Source: Solirubrobacterales bacterium (GTDB taxonomy: Bacteria > Actinomycetota > Thermoleophilia > Solirubrobacterales > Solirubrobacteraceae). From it: 45,019 bases of DNA. The stretch spans positions 1 through 45,019 of the forward strand of contig QHBW01000055.1 of the NCBI GenBank assembly GCA_003244205.1, read 5' to 3'. The position numbers were made by a program, and so were the translations under genes. Of this stretch, positions 1 through 8,132 are shown piece after piece. Under the pieces are notes generated by a model. The model saw nothing but the letters and a program-made list of their open reading frames with translations. It was not told the origin of the DNA and made no database searches. The first letter of the stretch is position 1. Every line of letters starts with the position of its first letter.

Positions 1-25
1 ATAGTCGACCTAACGTCGCACGACC

Positions 26-685
26 TCACAGATGCGCGGTGTCATTGAAGGAACGCAGCAGCCAGCGCCCGTCCCCGAGCACCACCAGCCGGGTGATCGA
101 CCCGTTGTCGGAGTGGATGAACGCAAACGGCCGGCTGCCGGTCGCCTGGCGGCACAGCTCGCCGATCACGCCGCCGTGGACGAACGCGACCGCCGTCGCG
201 CCGGGACCGAGCGCGGCGACGATCGACTCGATCCCCGCGCGCGTGCGGCGAGCGAGCGCATCGGGGTCCTCGGCGCCGGGGATCAGGTCCCAGCGCTCTT
301 CTGCGATCACCCGACGCGCAAGCGGATCTCCCTCGGCGAGGCGGATGCGCCACGCTCCCCCCTCCCACTCTCCGAGGTGAATCTCGCGCAGGTCCCAGAC
401 CTCCACCGGCTCGAGCCCTGTGAGCGCCGCGAGCGGCGCCGCCGTCTGCGCCGTGCGACGCAAACCGGTGACGAACAGCCTCGCCGCATCGCTGTCCGCC
501 AGGCGTGCGGCCACCACCTCCGCCTGGCGCACGCCCTCCGGCGCGAGCGGAGGATCGCCGTGGCCGTCGCGTAACTCGAACGGCTGCTCGGCGAGCGCGG
601 GAGCCGAGGCGCCGTGGCGGACGAGCACGATCTCGGTGCCATCGCCCGGGACGGCGAAGCCGCGCTGCGGGTAGTCGCGGGCCAC
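26..685 (-). CDS. Histidine phosphatase family protein (phosphoglycerate mutase-like)
   Basis: This is a 219-residue member of the histidine phosphatase superfamily. The N-terminus carries the RHG catalytic motif (LVRHGAS), a central acidic stretch (REIHLGEWEGG) resembling the family's general-acid region, and a second catalytic histidine in FVHGG near the C-terminus. These give the His-Arg-Glu-His pocket that forms a phosphohistidine. The substrate cannot be read from sequence; small phosphoesters or cobalamin- and glycolysis-type substrates are all possible. The GTG at 685 was chosen because the RHG strand follows about 16 residues later and the upstream hydrolase stops 8 bases before it; the open frame continues further upstream, but only as a shadow of that hydrolase. 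It is probably co-transcribed with it. Confidence 0.85.
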   Translation of the reverse strand: MARDYPQRGFAVPGDGTEIVLVRHGASAPALAEQPFELRDGHGDPPLAPEGVRQAEVVAARLADSDAARLFVTGLRRTAQTAAPLAALTGLEPVEVWDLREIHLGEWEGGAWRIRLAEGDPLARRVIAEERWDLIPGAEDPDALARRTRAGIESIVAALGPGATAVAFVHGGVIGELCRQATGSRPFAFIHSDNGSITRLVVLGDGRWLLRSFNDTAHL

Positions 686-693
686 GCCCCTTG

Positions 694-1554
694 CTATGCC
701 GCGCGCGCCGCGTCCACCGCGAAGCCCAGCAGCAGGCTGGCGAAGCGTTCGGGCTCCTCGATCTGGGGGCAGTGCCCGCAGCCGTCGAGCAGCTCGAGCT
801 GGGCGTGCGGGACCGCCTCGAGCACGATCCGCGCTCCGCGCTCGGACACCATGCGGTCGCGTGTCCCCCACACCAGCAGCAGCGGCGTGCGAATGCGCTC
901 GAGCTGGAAGGGGTCGCCGAGCTCCGGCAGCAGCCGGTGTCCGTTGTCCAGCATCCGCGCCATCGCTCGGCGGCTGGAGATGTGCCCGGCGAAGGCTCCC
1001 ACGACCGCGTCCGGCGCCGCCGCCGGACGCGCGAAGGCGAGCGCGCGGTAGACACGGGAGATGCCCAAGCGCACGAGCGGAGCGGTCAGCGGCACGGGGG
1101 CGCGCAGCAGCGTGCGCACGATCGGATCGGCCTCGATGATCGAGAACCAGCGTGGCATCTCGAGTCCGGCGGGGGCGACCGCCACGGTGCCGACGATCGG
1201 CAGCTCGTCGCGCTCCGCCAGCAGCATGGCGATCACGCCGCCCAGCGAGTTGCCGCACACGACGGCGGGCTCGGCCGCCTCCTTGACGAGGTAGTGGAGC
1301 GCGCCGGTTGCGGCGCGCGCGAGCTGCTCGAGCATCGAATCGTCCTCGAGCTCCGCCGCGGTGCCGAAGCCCGGGAGGTCGATCGCGAGCGCCCGCCGAC
1401 CGGCCCGCGCCAGGTGGTCGAGCGTGTAGCGCCAGGTGTCGGCGCTGTCGGCGTAGCCGTGCAGCAGCAGTACCGGCGGCCCCTCGCCTTCCAGCTCGAG
1501 CAGTCGGGTCTGAAAGCCGCCGAAGACAGCGCGGTGCTCTAAGAGAGGCTCCAT
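694..1554 (-). CDS. Alpha/beta hydrolase
   Basis: This 286-residue protein is an alpha/beta-hydrolase-fold enzyme. The oxyanion-hole motif LLHGYADSADTW lies near residues 28-40, the nucleophile elbow appears as CGNSLGG (Ser near residue 100), an acid candidate lies in LLLVWGTRDRMV, and the catalytic His is likely in LDGCGHCPQIEEPE near the C-terminus. The overall pattern is that of esterases and C-C bond hydrolases of the epoxide hydrolase/haloperoxidase branch. Substrate is unknown. It lies between a DHA2 exporter upstream (55-base gap) and the histidine phosphatase downstream (8 bases), so the three may form one transcript, although no shared pathway is evident. Confidence 0.88.
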   Translation of the reverse strand: MEPLLEHRAVFGGFQTRLLELEGEGPPVLLLHGYADSADTWRYTLDHLARAGRRALAIDLPGFGTAAELEDDSMLEQLARAATGALHYLVKEAAEPAVVCGNSLGGVIAMLLAERDELPIVGTVAVAPAGLEMPRWFSIIEADPIVRTLLRAPVPLTAPLVRLGISRVYRALAFARPAAAPDAVVGAFAGHISSRRAMARMLDNGHRLLPELGDPFQLERIRTPLLLVWGTRDRMVSERGARIVLEAVPHAQLELLDGCGHCPQIEEPERFASLLLGFAVDAARAA

Positions 1555-1609
1555 CCGCTGCGGAAGGTGTACCGCCTCGAGGCGATGGCACGCGGCGCCG
1601 CAGTCGGCG

Positions 1610-3151
1610 CTATGCCGCCACAGGCGCCTCGACCGCCGCCTCGGCGCCCGGCGCCACGACGAAGTCGCGCGTCCGGATCAGCACGAACCCGAGCACCGCG
1701 CCGATCAGTGCAATGGAGACCCCGATCAGCAGGATCTCATTCAGTGCCGAGGTGAAGCTCACCCGCGCGACGTGGTCGAGCAGCGGGCGAACCGGCGCTG
1801 GCGCCGCCATCGCCGCACGATGCCCCGCGCCCGAGTAGACGGCGGTCGCGAAGACGTTGCTGTGCCCGGCGGCCGTGGTGCCGGCGAGCATCGCGACGAC
1901 CTTGCTCTGCACCGCATGCTGGAAGACGGCGCCGAGCGCCGCCACGCCGGTGGCGATCCCGACCTGGCGGAAGGTGGTGTTGATGCCTCCGGCCATACCG
2001 CTGTGCTGAGGCTCGACCACCCCCACGGCTGTCGAGGCCAGCGGTGGGTTGATCATGCCGATCCCCACCCCGGAGATGATAAATCCGGGCAGCAGCGCCG
2101 TCCACGTCGATCCGGCGTCGAGTCCGTGCATCAAGAGCAACCCGCCGCCCACCAACACGAGCCCAAAGCCCATCAAAGCGCGCACCGGCAGCCTCGCGCT
2201 GAGCTTGCCCGCGATCGGCGCGACCGCGAACATCACGAGCGTCTGCGGCAGGAAGCGCAGGCCAGCCTGCAGCGGGCTGAAGTTGAGGATCCCCTGGATG
2301 TAGAGCGTCAGGTAGAGGAACATCGCGAACATCGAGGCCGACAGCGTGAAGGCCACGATCGAAGCGCCGGTGAACGTCGGCTTGTTGAAGAGCGAGAGGT
2401 CGAACATCGGGTGCTCGATCGTGCGCTCGATGAAGTAGAAGACGACGAGCAGCACGACCGACCCGGCGAGCAGCGAGACGATCTGCGTCGAGCCCCAGCC
2501 CGTGTCGTTGCCGCGCACGAGGGCGAAGACGAGCATGAAGAGCGCGGCCGAGAAGGTGACGAGCCCGCCCCAGTCGATCCGCCGCTCACCGGGCGGGCGG
2601 ACGTTGACGAGCTTGGTCAGCGTGGCCGTCAGGGCGGCGATCCCGATCGGCACGTTGAGAAAGAAGATCGACTGCCAGCCGAAGGCGTCCGTGAAGAGCC
2701 CGCCAATCAGCGGACCGATCGCGATCGCGGCTCCGGTCGCCGCGCCCCAGATGCCAAACGCGGTGCCGCGATCGCGGCCGGAGAACTCCTGGGCGATCAG
2801 CGCCAGCGAGGTGGCGAACATCATCGCCGCGCCGATCCCCTGCAACCCGCGCGAGAAGTTGAGCACGACCGCCGAGCCGGCCAGCCCGCACAGCGCCGAG
2901 GCGATCGTGAAGACGACCAGCCCGATCCCGAACACGCGCCGGCGTCCGAGGATGTCCGACACGCCACCAGCGGTCAGCAGGAACGCGGCCAGCGTGAGCG
3001 AGTAGGCATCTACCACCCACTGCAGGTCGGCGAAGCTCGAGTGCAACGACCGCTGGATCGAAGGAAGCGCGACGTTGACGATCGTCACGTCGAGCAGGAG
3101 CATGAATGTCGCCACGCAGACGACGATCAGAGTCCACCACTTGCGTGCCAC
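1610..3151 (-). CDS. DHA2-family MFS drug:H+ antiporter (EmrB/QacA-like, 14 TM)
   Basis: A 513-residue polytopic membrane protein. The first helix contains DVTIVNVALPSI, the hallmark of the 14-helix DHA2 family, and the loop 2-3 motif A is seen as SDILGRRRVF. A motif-C-like segment (GAAIAIGPLIGG) marks an antiporter. Length and roughly 14 hydrophobic segments match EmrB/QacA proteins, which export diverse toxic compounds using the proton gradient. The start is a GTG at 3151 with GGAGG 7 bases upstream, a good ribosome site. The gene is divergent from the membrane protein at 3265; the 113 bp between them contains an imperfect palindrome. No dedicated regulator is adjacent. Substrate is not predictable. 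Confidence 0.93.
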   Translation of the reverse strand: MARKWWTLIVVCVATFMLLLDVTIVNVALPSIQRSLHSSFADLQWVVDAYSLTLAAFLLTAGGVSDILGRRRVFGIGLVVFTIASALCGLAGSAVVLNFSRGLQGIGAAMMFATSLALIAQEFSGRDRGTAFGIWGAATGAAIAIGPLIGGLFTDAFGWQSIFFLNVPIGIAALTATLTKLVNVRPPGERRIDWGGLVTFSAALFMLVFALVRGNDTGWGSTQIVSLLAGSVVLLVVFYFIERTIEHPMFDLSLFNKPTFTGASIVAFTLSASMFAMFLYLTLYIQGILNFSPLQAGLRFLPQTLVMFAVAPIAGKLSARLPVRALMGFGLVLVGGGLLLMHGLDAGSTWTALLPGFIISGVGIGMINPPLASTAVGVVEPQHSGMAGGINTTFRQVGIATGVAALGAVFQHAVQSKVVAMLAGTTAAGHSNVFATAVYSGAGHRAAMAAPAPVRPLLDHVARVSFTSALNEILLIGVSIALIGAVLGFVLIRTRDFVVAPGAEAAVEAPVAA

Positions 3152-3182
3152 GGCGTTGCCTCCAGCGGGGCCGCCGCCCCCT

Positions 3183-3201
3183 CGCTTACCTCCGGTTAGC
3201 G
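3183..3201. promoter_or_regulatory. Imperfect palindrome in divergent promoter region
   Basis: CGCTTACC and GGTTAGCG are separated by 3 bases, with 7 of 8 positions pairing. The site lies 32 bases upstream of the DHA2 exporter start and 64 upstream of the divergent membrane gene, where an operator for either would be expected. No regulator gene is adjacent, so its function is inferred from position only. Confidence 0.3.
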
Positions 3202-3264
3202 CTTCGACCTCAGCCTAGCGAGCGTTTCAAGCGCGCACGGTCAAGCTCTCGATACCCTCACGGC

Positions 3265-4728
3265 GTGGACATCCGCCGGGCCTCCTCCGCGGTGGCCCGG
3301 GCCCCGGGTGTGATCGCCGTGCCGCTGTTGTGGGGCGCGTTGCGGGTCGCCTACGGCCCCGGCTACGCCCACTACGACGCGATCTACTCGCTGATCTGGG
3401 GGCGTGACCTGATCCACGCGCGCCTGCCGCCCGACTTCGCCGACGTCCACTCGCCCACCGAGCACCCGCTCGCCAACGTGCTCGCGGCGCCGCTCTCGCT
3501 GCTGCACTTCGGCGCGCTGCGGATGCTCGACGTGCTGTCGCTGCTGGCTTTCGCGCTGCTGGGGTGGCTCGCCTTCCGACTCGGCCGGGCGCTGTTGAGC
3601 GTGGCCGCGGGGGTGCTCTTTGCCGTCTTGCTGCTGACCTGCCCGCCGCTGGTGATGGAGACGCTGATGGGGTCGATCGACATCCCCTTCCTCGTGCTGA
3701 TCATGTGGGCGACGGTGCTCGAGGCCGAGCGTCCGCGGCGCGGGTGGCCGGTGCTGGCGGTGCTGATGGCATGCGGCCTGCTGCGCCCGGAGGCCTGGCT
3801 TCTGGCGGCGGCGTACTGGCTCTGGCTCGTGTTCACCGGTCCGGGCCTGGCGCGCGCGACGCAGCTGCGCTACGGCGCGATGGTGCTGGTCGCGCCGCTG
3901 CTGTGGATGCTCTTCGACCTCGTCTCGGCACACGACCTGCTGATCTCCTTAACCGGGACGCAGCGGGCGGGGAGGCAGACGAAGGCAGCGCACTCGTTGG
4001 GCGCCGCGATCGTGCACGGGCCGCATACGCTCGCGAGCATCCTCGGCACCGGCGTCAGCGTGCTCGGGATCGCCGGCGCGCTCGTGGCCCTTGCGCTGGC
4101 GCGACGCCGGCTCGCGCTCCCGCTGGCGCTGCTCGGCTTGGGGCTGCTCGGCTTCCTGGCTTTGGGGGCGGTCGGGCTGCCGGTGATCGCTCGCTACGCG
4201 TTCGTGCCTTCGCTGATGGTCGCGTTCTTCTGCGCCTATGCGGTCTTCGGCTGGCTGTCGGTCGCCGACGGCGAGAGCGTCGCTCCGGCGCTCCGGCTGG
4301 TGTGGATGGTCGGCGCGCCGCTGCTGCTGGTCGCGCTCGTCGCCACGAACGTGCGCTACTACACCAAGCGCCTGCCGACGCTGCGCTCCCAGAGCGCGCA
4401 GATAGCGACCAACGACGGGCATCTGAACCAGCTGCTGGGCGAACCGGGGGTGCGGACGCTGATCGCCACCTGCGGAGCTCCGCAGGTGCGCGACTTTCGC
4501 ACCAAGCCGCTCGTCGCCTACCTGCTCGGCGGCCACGCGCGCGACTACGTGCAGCTCCTGCGCGTCGGCTCGCCGCCGGGACCGGGCGTCTATCTCGAGG
4601 AGCGCCCGCAGGCCGGTCTGTTCACGCCGCGCGGCGAGGCGCCGGTCCCGGCCTCGTTTCATACGATCCGCAGGGTCCCGCACTTCACCTTGTATGCCGA
4701 CTGCCCGGCGGCAGCCGGCGGGGCTTGA
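3265..4728 (+). CDS. Polytopic membrane protein, possibly GT-C type (paralog 1)
   Basis: A 487-residue integral membrane protein with about ten hydrophobic segments and a C-terminal soluble part of about 110 residues. After the first helix there is a loop with HYDAIYSLIWGRD followed by an SPTEHPLAN motif, repeated almost exactly in the next gene. An acidic/His loop after helix 1 followed by multiple helices is reminiscent of GT-C glycosyltransferases of the ArnT/PMT kind, but I cannot confirm the family. The GTG at 3265 is chosen: translation upstream of it is Arg/Ser-rich and unlike the paralog, and a TACCCT hexamer ends 6 bases before it, suggesting a leaderless mRNA. The downstream paralog follows after 8 bases. 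Confidence 0.82.
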   Translation: MDIRRASSAVARAPGVIAVPLLWGALRVAYGPGYAHYDAIYSLIWGRDLIHARLPPDFADVHSPTEHPLANVLAAPLSLLHFGALRMLDVLSLLAFALLGWLAFRLGRALLSVAAGVLFAVLLLTCPPLVMETLMGSIDIPFLVLIMWATVLEAERPRRGWPVLAVLMACGLLRPEAWLLAAAYWLWLVFTGPGLARATQLRYGAMVLVAPLLWMLFDLVSAHDLLISLTGTQRAGRQTKAAHSLGAAIVHGPHTLASILGTGVSVLGIAGALVALALARRRLALPLALLGLGLLGFLALGAVGLPVIARYAFVPSLMVAFFCAYAVFGWLSVADGESVAPALRLVWMVGAPLLLVALVATNVRYYTKRLPTLRSQSAQIATNDGHLNQLLGEPGVRTLIATCGAPQVRDFRTKPLVAYLLGGHARDYVQLLRVGSPPGPGVYLEERPQAGLFTPRGEAPVPASFHTIRRVPHFTLYADCPAAAGGA

Positions 4729-4736
4729 GTAGACGC

Positions 4737-6233
4737 ATGGCTGCCACGACTTCTTCATCAGCTGAGGCTGCCGGCGACGCCCAGGAGACGGGCGTGGCTC
4801 GGTCCTCCGCGCGTACGGCAACGGGGCGCCGCTGGGTGATCGGGCCCGTGTCGGTCGCGCTGCTGTCGGTCGCGATCCGGCTGCTGTACGGGCGCGGCTG
4901 GGAGCACTACGACTCCGTCTACTCGCTGATCTGGGGCCACGAGCTGGGCGGCGGCCACAAGCCGCCCGACATCGGCGCGCTGGCGTCGCCGACCGAGCAC
5001 CCGCTGGCGAACTTCGTCGCGATCCTGCTGCAGCCGCTGTCCTACGCCCACCAGCTCACCGCGCTCGAGCTGATCAGCGTCGTCAGCCTCGCGGCGCTCG
5101 CCTATTTCGCCTTCCGCCTCGGGCAGGTGCTCTTCAACGCGCCGGTGGGCGTGGTCTTCGCGCTGATCCTCGTGACCGCGCCGAAGCTCGTGGGGCAGAC
5201 GCTGGAGTCCTCGACCGACGTCCCCTTCCTCGCGCTCGTGGTCGCGGCGGCCGCGCTGGAGGCCCACCGTCCGCGACGCGGCTGGCCGGTGATGACGCTG
5301 CTCGCGTTCGCCGGGCTGCTGCGGCCCGAAGCCTGGCTGCTCGCGGGCGCCTACTGGCTGTGGCTCTTCGGAGCGCTGTCGTGGCGCTCGCGCACCGCCC
5401 TCGCCGTGCTCGGTGCGTTGCCGGCCGTGGTGTGGCTCGGGTTCGACGCGTGGGCGACGGGCGACGCGTTGAAGTCGCTGCACGGGACCCAGACCGCGGC
5501 GTCGCACATCCACCGGCCGATGGGGCTCGTGACGGCGCTTCGGCGCGGCCCCGGATATCTGGTCGGCGTCTACGGCCCGTGGGTCGCGGGCGGGGGGCTG
5601 GTGGGGTTCCTGCTCTCGCTCTGGCTGCTGCGCCGACGCGCGCTGCTCCCCGTCGCGCTGCTCGTGATCGGCTGCGGCGCCTTCCTCGCGATCGGGCTGG
5701 CGCACCTCTCGCTGATCTCGCGCTACCTGTTCGTGCCGGCGACGGTCGTGGCGCTACTGTGCGCTGTGGGGGCTTTCGCGTGGCTGTCGCTCCCCGCCTC
5801 GAATCGCTGGCGGCGGCCGTGGATGATCGCGGGGTCGCTGCTCCTGGTGGCGGTGGGCGTGGGCTTCGGCGCGCACGCCGCGTCGACCTTGCCCGGGCTG
5901 CGCTCGAGCGCGGCACGGACATCGCGCGACGACGGCGACTTGCGCGCGCTGCTGGCCACGCGGCCGTCGCAGGCCGCTTTGTCGGCACTTGGGCGGCCGG
6001 GCTGCGGGCCGCTGCAGACCAACGACTTCCGCGCGCGCCCGATGGTCGCGCTGCTGCGCGGGACGGACCGTCCCGAGGCGTACGTGTTGGTGCATCGGCG
6101 CGATGTCGCGCGCACGCCGGGGCTGTATCTGGACAGCGTGCGCGTGCCCCACCCGGGCGCGGTCGCGCCCGGGTTCGTCGCCGTGGCACGTCGCGGCGTG
6201 TGGACTCTGTACAGCGGCTGCGCTGTTTCGTAG
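4737..6233 (+). CDS. Polytopic membrane protein, possibly GT-C type (paralog 2)
   Basis: A 498-residue paralog of the preceding gene. It has the same HYDSVYSLIWG loop, the same SPTEHPLAN motif, the same RPRRGWPV...LLRPEAWLLA block in the middle and a similar soluble C-terminus ending in a WTLYSGC-like strand (FTLYADC in paralog 1). A polar N-terminal extension of about 30 residues precedes the first helix. The ATG at 4737 follows the upstream stop by 8 bases. Tandem duplication with retained motifs suggests the shared loop is functional, as in a membrane glycosyltransferase or a lipid-linked sugar enzyme; this is inference. A hairpin lies 48 bases after the stop. Confidence 0.82.
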   Translation: MAATTSSSAEAAGDAQETGVARSSARTATGRRWVIGPVSVALLSVAIRLLYGRGWEHYDSVYSLIWGHELGGGHKPPDIGALASPTEHPLANFVAILLQPLSYAHQLTALELISVVSLAALAYFAFRLGQVLFNAPVGVVFALILVTAPKLVGQTLESSTDVPFLALVVAAAALEAHRPRRGWPVMTLLAFAGLLRPEAWLLAGAYWLWLFGALSWRSRTALAVLGALPAVVWLGFDAWATGDALKSLHGTQTAASHIHRPMGLVTALRRGPGYLVGVYGPWVAGGGLVGFLLSLWLLRRRALLPVALLVIGCGAFLAIGLAHLSLISRYLFVPATVVALLCAVGAFAWLSLPASNRWRRPWMIAGSLLLVAVGVGFGAHAASTLPGLRSSAARTSRDDGDLRALLATRPSQAALSALGRPGCGPLQTNDFRARPMVALLRGTDRPEAYVLVHRRDVARTPGLYLDSVRVPHPGAVAPGFVAVARRGVWTLYSGCAVS

Positions 6234-6281
6234 CACCGCGTTGCCCACGTGTTACAGCTTGGCCGGCATGATCGGGGGTGT

Positions 6282-6316
6282 TTGTCGTTAGGTCGAAACT
6301 GTGGCCCTAACGACAA
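6282..6316. terminator. Hairpin after the paralog pair (terminator-like or dispersed repeat)
   Basis: TTGTCGTTAGG (6282-6292) and CCTAACGACAA (6306-6316) are perfect 11-base inverted arms around a 13-base loop. The element is AT-richer than its surroundings, starts 48 bases downstream of a stop codon, and has no T-run. The 11-mer TCGACCTAACG at positions 5-15 of the window, also just after a gene end, equals the reverse complement of 6286-6296, hinting at a repeated element. Confidence 0.5.
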
Positions 6317-6365
6317 GCGTGCGCGAAGCGTTGACGCCTCCAGCCGCGTAGATTCCACCCCGACC

Positions 6366-7373
6366 GTGGAGCGAGCGTTCGTCACCGGCGGGTCGGGCTT
6401 CCTCGGCGGATACCTGATCGAGGCGCTGACCGCGCGCGGCGTCGCCGTGCGCGCGTTGGCGCGCTCCGAGGGCTCCGCAGCCGCCGTGACCCGGCGCGGC
6501 GCAAAACCCGTCAGCGGCGACATCCACGGCCCCCACGCCCTGCGCGACGGGATGACCGGCTGCGATGTGGTCTTCCATTGCGCCGCGCGCCTCGGCCAGG
6601 TCGGCAAGCTCGAGGACTTCGTGCGCGACAACGTCGACGGTACGCAGGCGGTGCTCGACGCGACGCGCTCCGCGGGGGTCGCGCGCTTCGTGCACGTATC
6701 CACCGAGGCGGTGCTCGCCGCCGGCCGACCGCTCGTGGACGTCGACGAGACGGTCCCGCGCCCGCCCGACGCGTGCCGGCCGTACGGCTACACCAAGGGG
6801 CTGGCGGAGGAGCGCGTGCTGGCGGCGGACGGGGATGGACTGGCCACGGTGATCGTGCGTCCACGCTTGATCTGGGGCCGCGGCGATACGACGTTGCTGC
6901 CGACACTCGTCGACGCTGCACGATCGGGGCGCTTCGCCTGGTTCGCGGGGGGTCACTACCTGACGTCCACCTGTCACGTGCGCAACGTTGTCGCGGGGAT
7001 GCTCCTCGCAGCGGAGCGCGGACGGGGTGCGGGGATTTACTTCCTCACCGACGGACCGCCCTCGGAGTTCCGCGACTTCATCGGCGAGATGATCCGCACC
7101 CAGGGAGCCGAGCCGGGCGATCGCTCGATCCCGCTCGCGGTTGCGCGTGCGCTCGCCGCGGGCGCGGAACTCGCCTGGCGGGCGCTTCCACTGAAGGGAG
7201 AGCCGCCGCTGACGCGGACGACGATCGCGCTCGCGGCCCAGCAGGTCACCGTCGTCGATCGCCGCGCGCGCGAGGAGCTGGGCTACGACCCGCCGGTGTC
7301 GCGCGAGCAGGGCATGGCCGAGCTGCGCGCCGACGCGCCCTCGTCCTCGCCCGCGGCGCCCGCGGCAGGCTGA
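6366..7373 (+). CDS. NAD-dependent epimerase/dehydratase (3-beta-HSD-like extended SDR)
   Basis: A 335-residue extended short-chain dehydrogenase. The Rossmann motif TGGSGFLGG begins at residue 7, a Ser in HVSTEAV and the YGYTK motif supply the catalytic Ser-Tyr-Lys set, and GRGDTTLLPTLVDAARSGRF resembles the 3-beta-hydroxysteroid dehydrogenase and nucleoside-diphosphate-sugar epimerase branch. Substrate may be a sugar nucleotide or a sterol-like alcohol. The GTG at 6366 is preferred because the beta strand begins immediately after it and a TAGATT hexamer lies 11 bases upstream; the open frame upstream crosses the hairpin at 6282-6316. It converges with the TetR gene that ends at 7379. Confidence 0.85.
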   Translation: MERAFVTGGSGFLGGYLIEALTARGVAVRALARSEGSAAAVTRRGAKPVSGDIHGPHALRDGMTGCDVVFHCAARLGQVGKLEDFVRDNVDGTQAVLDATRSAGVARFVHVSTEAVLAAGRPLVDVDETVPRPPDACRPYGYTKGLAEERVLAADGDGLATVIVRPRLIWGRGDTTLLPTLVDAARSGRFAWFAGGHYLTSTCHVRNVVAGMLLAAERGRGAGIYFLTDGPPSEFRDFIGEMIRTQGAEPGDRSIPLAVARALAAGAELAWRALPLKGEPPLTRTTIALAAQQVTVVDRRAREELGYDPPVSREQGMAELRADAPSSSPAAPAAG

Positions 7374-7378
7374 GCGCT

Positions 7379-8071
7379 TCAGGCGTCGGGCAGCCCCGCC
7401 ACCCCCGCCGTGCTCGCTCCCGTGTAGAGCGCGAGCTGGATCTCGAGCAGCTCTCCCAGCAGCGCGGGCAGCGAGTCGGCGCCGCGATTGACGAGGTGGT
7501 CGGTGACCAGCTCGTTGATCGCCCCGACCGCGGCGCGGTGGGTGGCGCGCGGGACCGCGGGCAGCGCCACCGTCTCGCGCGCCGCGCTGTGGCTGTTTGC
7601 GTGGAGCTCGGCGAAGCGGCGATGGACGGCCGCGCGTCGCTCCAGCGCGGTCGGCCCCGCCGCGAGGATCTCGACCAAGAAGGTGCGCGCGAAGGCCGGG
7701 TTTGCCGACAGCGATTCGAGGTAGCGGCTGGTGCCAGCCCGCATTGCCTCCAGCCAGTCAGGCGCTTCCTCGATCGCCGCCTCGACCGCGGAGATCAGCA
7801 GCCTGACGCCGGTGTCGTAGGCGGCCAAAAAGCAGGCCTCCTTGTTGGCGAACTGCTCATAGAAGGTCTTGCGCGAGACGCCCGCGCGGGCGATCACATC
7901 GGCCACGGTGGCGGCGGCATAGCCCTTCTCGGCGACGACCAGCGCGATCGCTTCGAGCATTCGCTCGCGCTGGGACTCGAAGACGAACTGGCGCGGCGCG
8001 GCGTTGCGCCCCTTCGGGAGCACGGGCCACGCGCGCTCTCGCAGGTACGGTCTCACGCTCTGTGACTCCAT
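7379..8071 (-). CDS. TetR/AcrR-family transcriptional regulator
   Basis: A 230-residue TetR-type repressor. The N-terminal helix-turn-helix is seen as ATVADVIARAGVSRKTFYEQF followed by NKEACFLAAYD, with a longer ligand-binding C-terminal region. A 30-residue basic leader precedes the HTH. The ATG at 8071 is preferred over an in-frame GTG at 8089, because the GTG lies inside a palindrome and upstream of a likely -10 (TACACT on the minus strand, 8086-8081), which would give an almost leaderless mRNA from 8071. It is divergent from the monooxygenase at 8133 and probably represses both itself and that gene through the 8071-8110 site. Confidence 0.88.
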   Translation of the reverse strand: MESQSVRPYLRERAWPVLPKGRNAAPRQFVFESQRERMLEAIALVVAEKGYAAATVADVIARAGVSRKTFYEQFANKEACFLAAYDTGVRLLISAVEAAIEEAPDWLEAMRAGTSRYLESLSANPAFARTFLVEILAAGPTALERRAAVHRRFAELHANSHSAARETVALPAVPRATHRAAVGAINELVTDHLVNRGADSLPALLGELLEIQLALYTGASTAGVAGLPDA

Positions 8072-8110
8072 AGGAACATTAGTGTACACTTGGAGACAGA
8101 AGTGTTCCTA
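8071..8110. promoter_or_regulatory. TetR-type operator and divergent promoter
   Basis: Two nested symmetries are visible. Outer arms TAGGAACA (8071-8078) and TGTTCCTA (8103-8110) are perfectly inverted, and inside them AGTGTACACT (8081-8090) is a perfect 10-base palindrome. The palindrome holds a TACACT -10-like hexamer on each strand. On the plus strand GTGACT (8062-8067) sits 17 bases upstream as a -35-like element. A TetR dimer bound here would block both directions. Confidence 0.65.
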
Positions 8111-8132
8111 CGACAGTCGATCAGGAGGACCC

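Noticed and set aside
1-25. Gene start or tRNA at the left edge
   Set aside because: Only 25 bases are visible after the phosphatase stop; apart from the 11-mer match to the 6.28 kb hairpin there is nothing to support a feature.
686-1591. Long N-terminal extension of the histidine phosphatase frame, up to 521 residues
   Set aside because: The extra part is Arg/Ala-rich antiframe sequence within the alpha/beta hydrolase gene, which has clear catalytic motifs; the phosphatase fold starts only after position 685.
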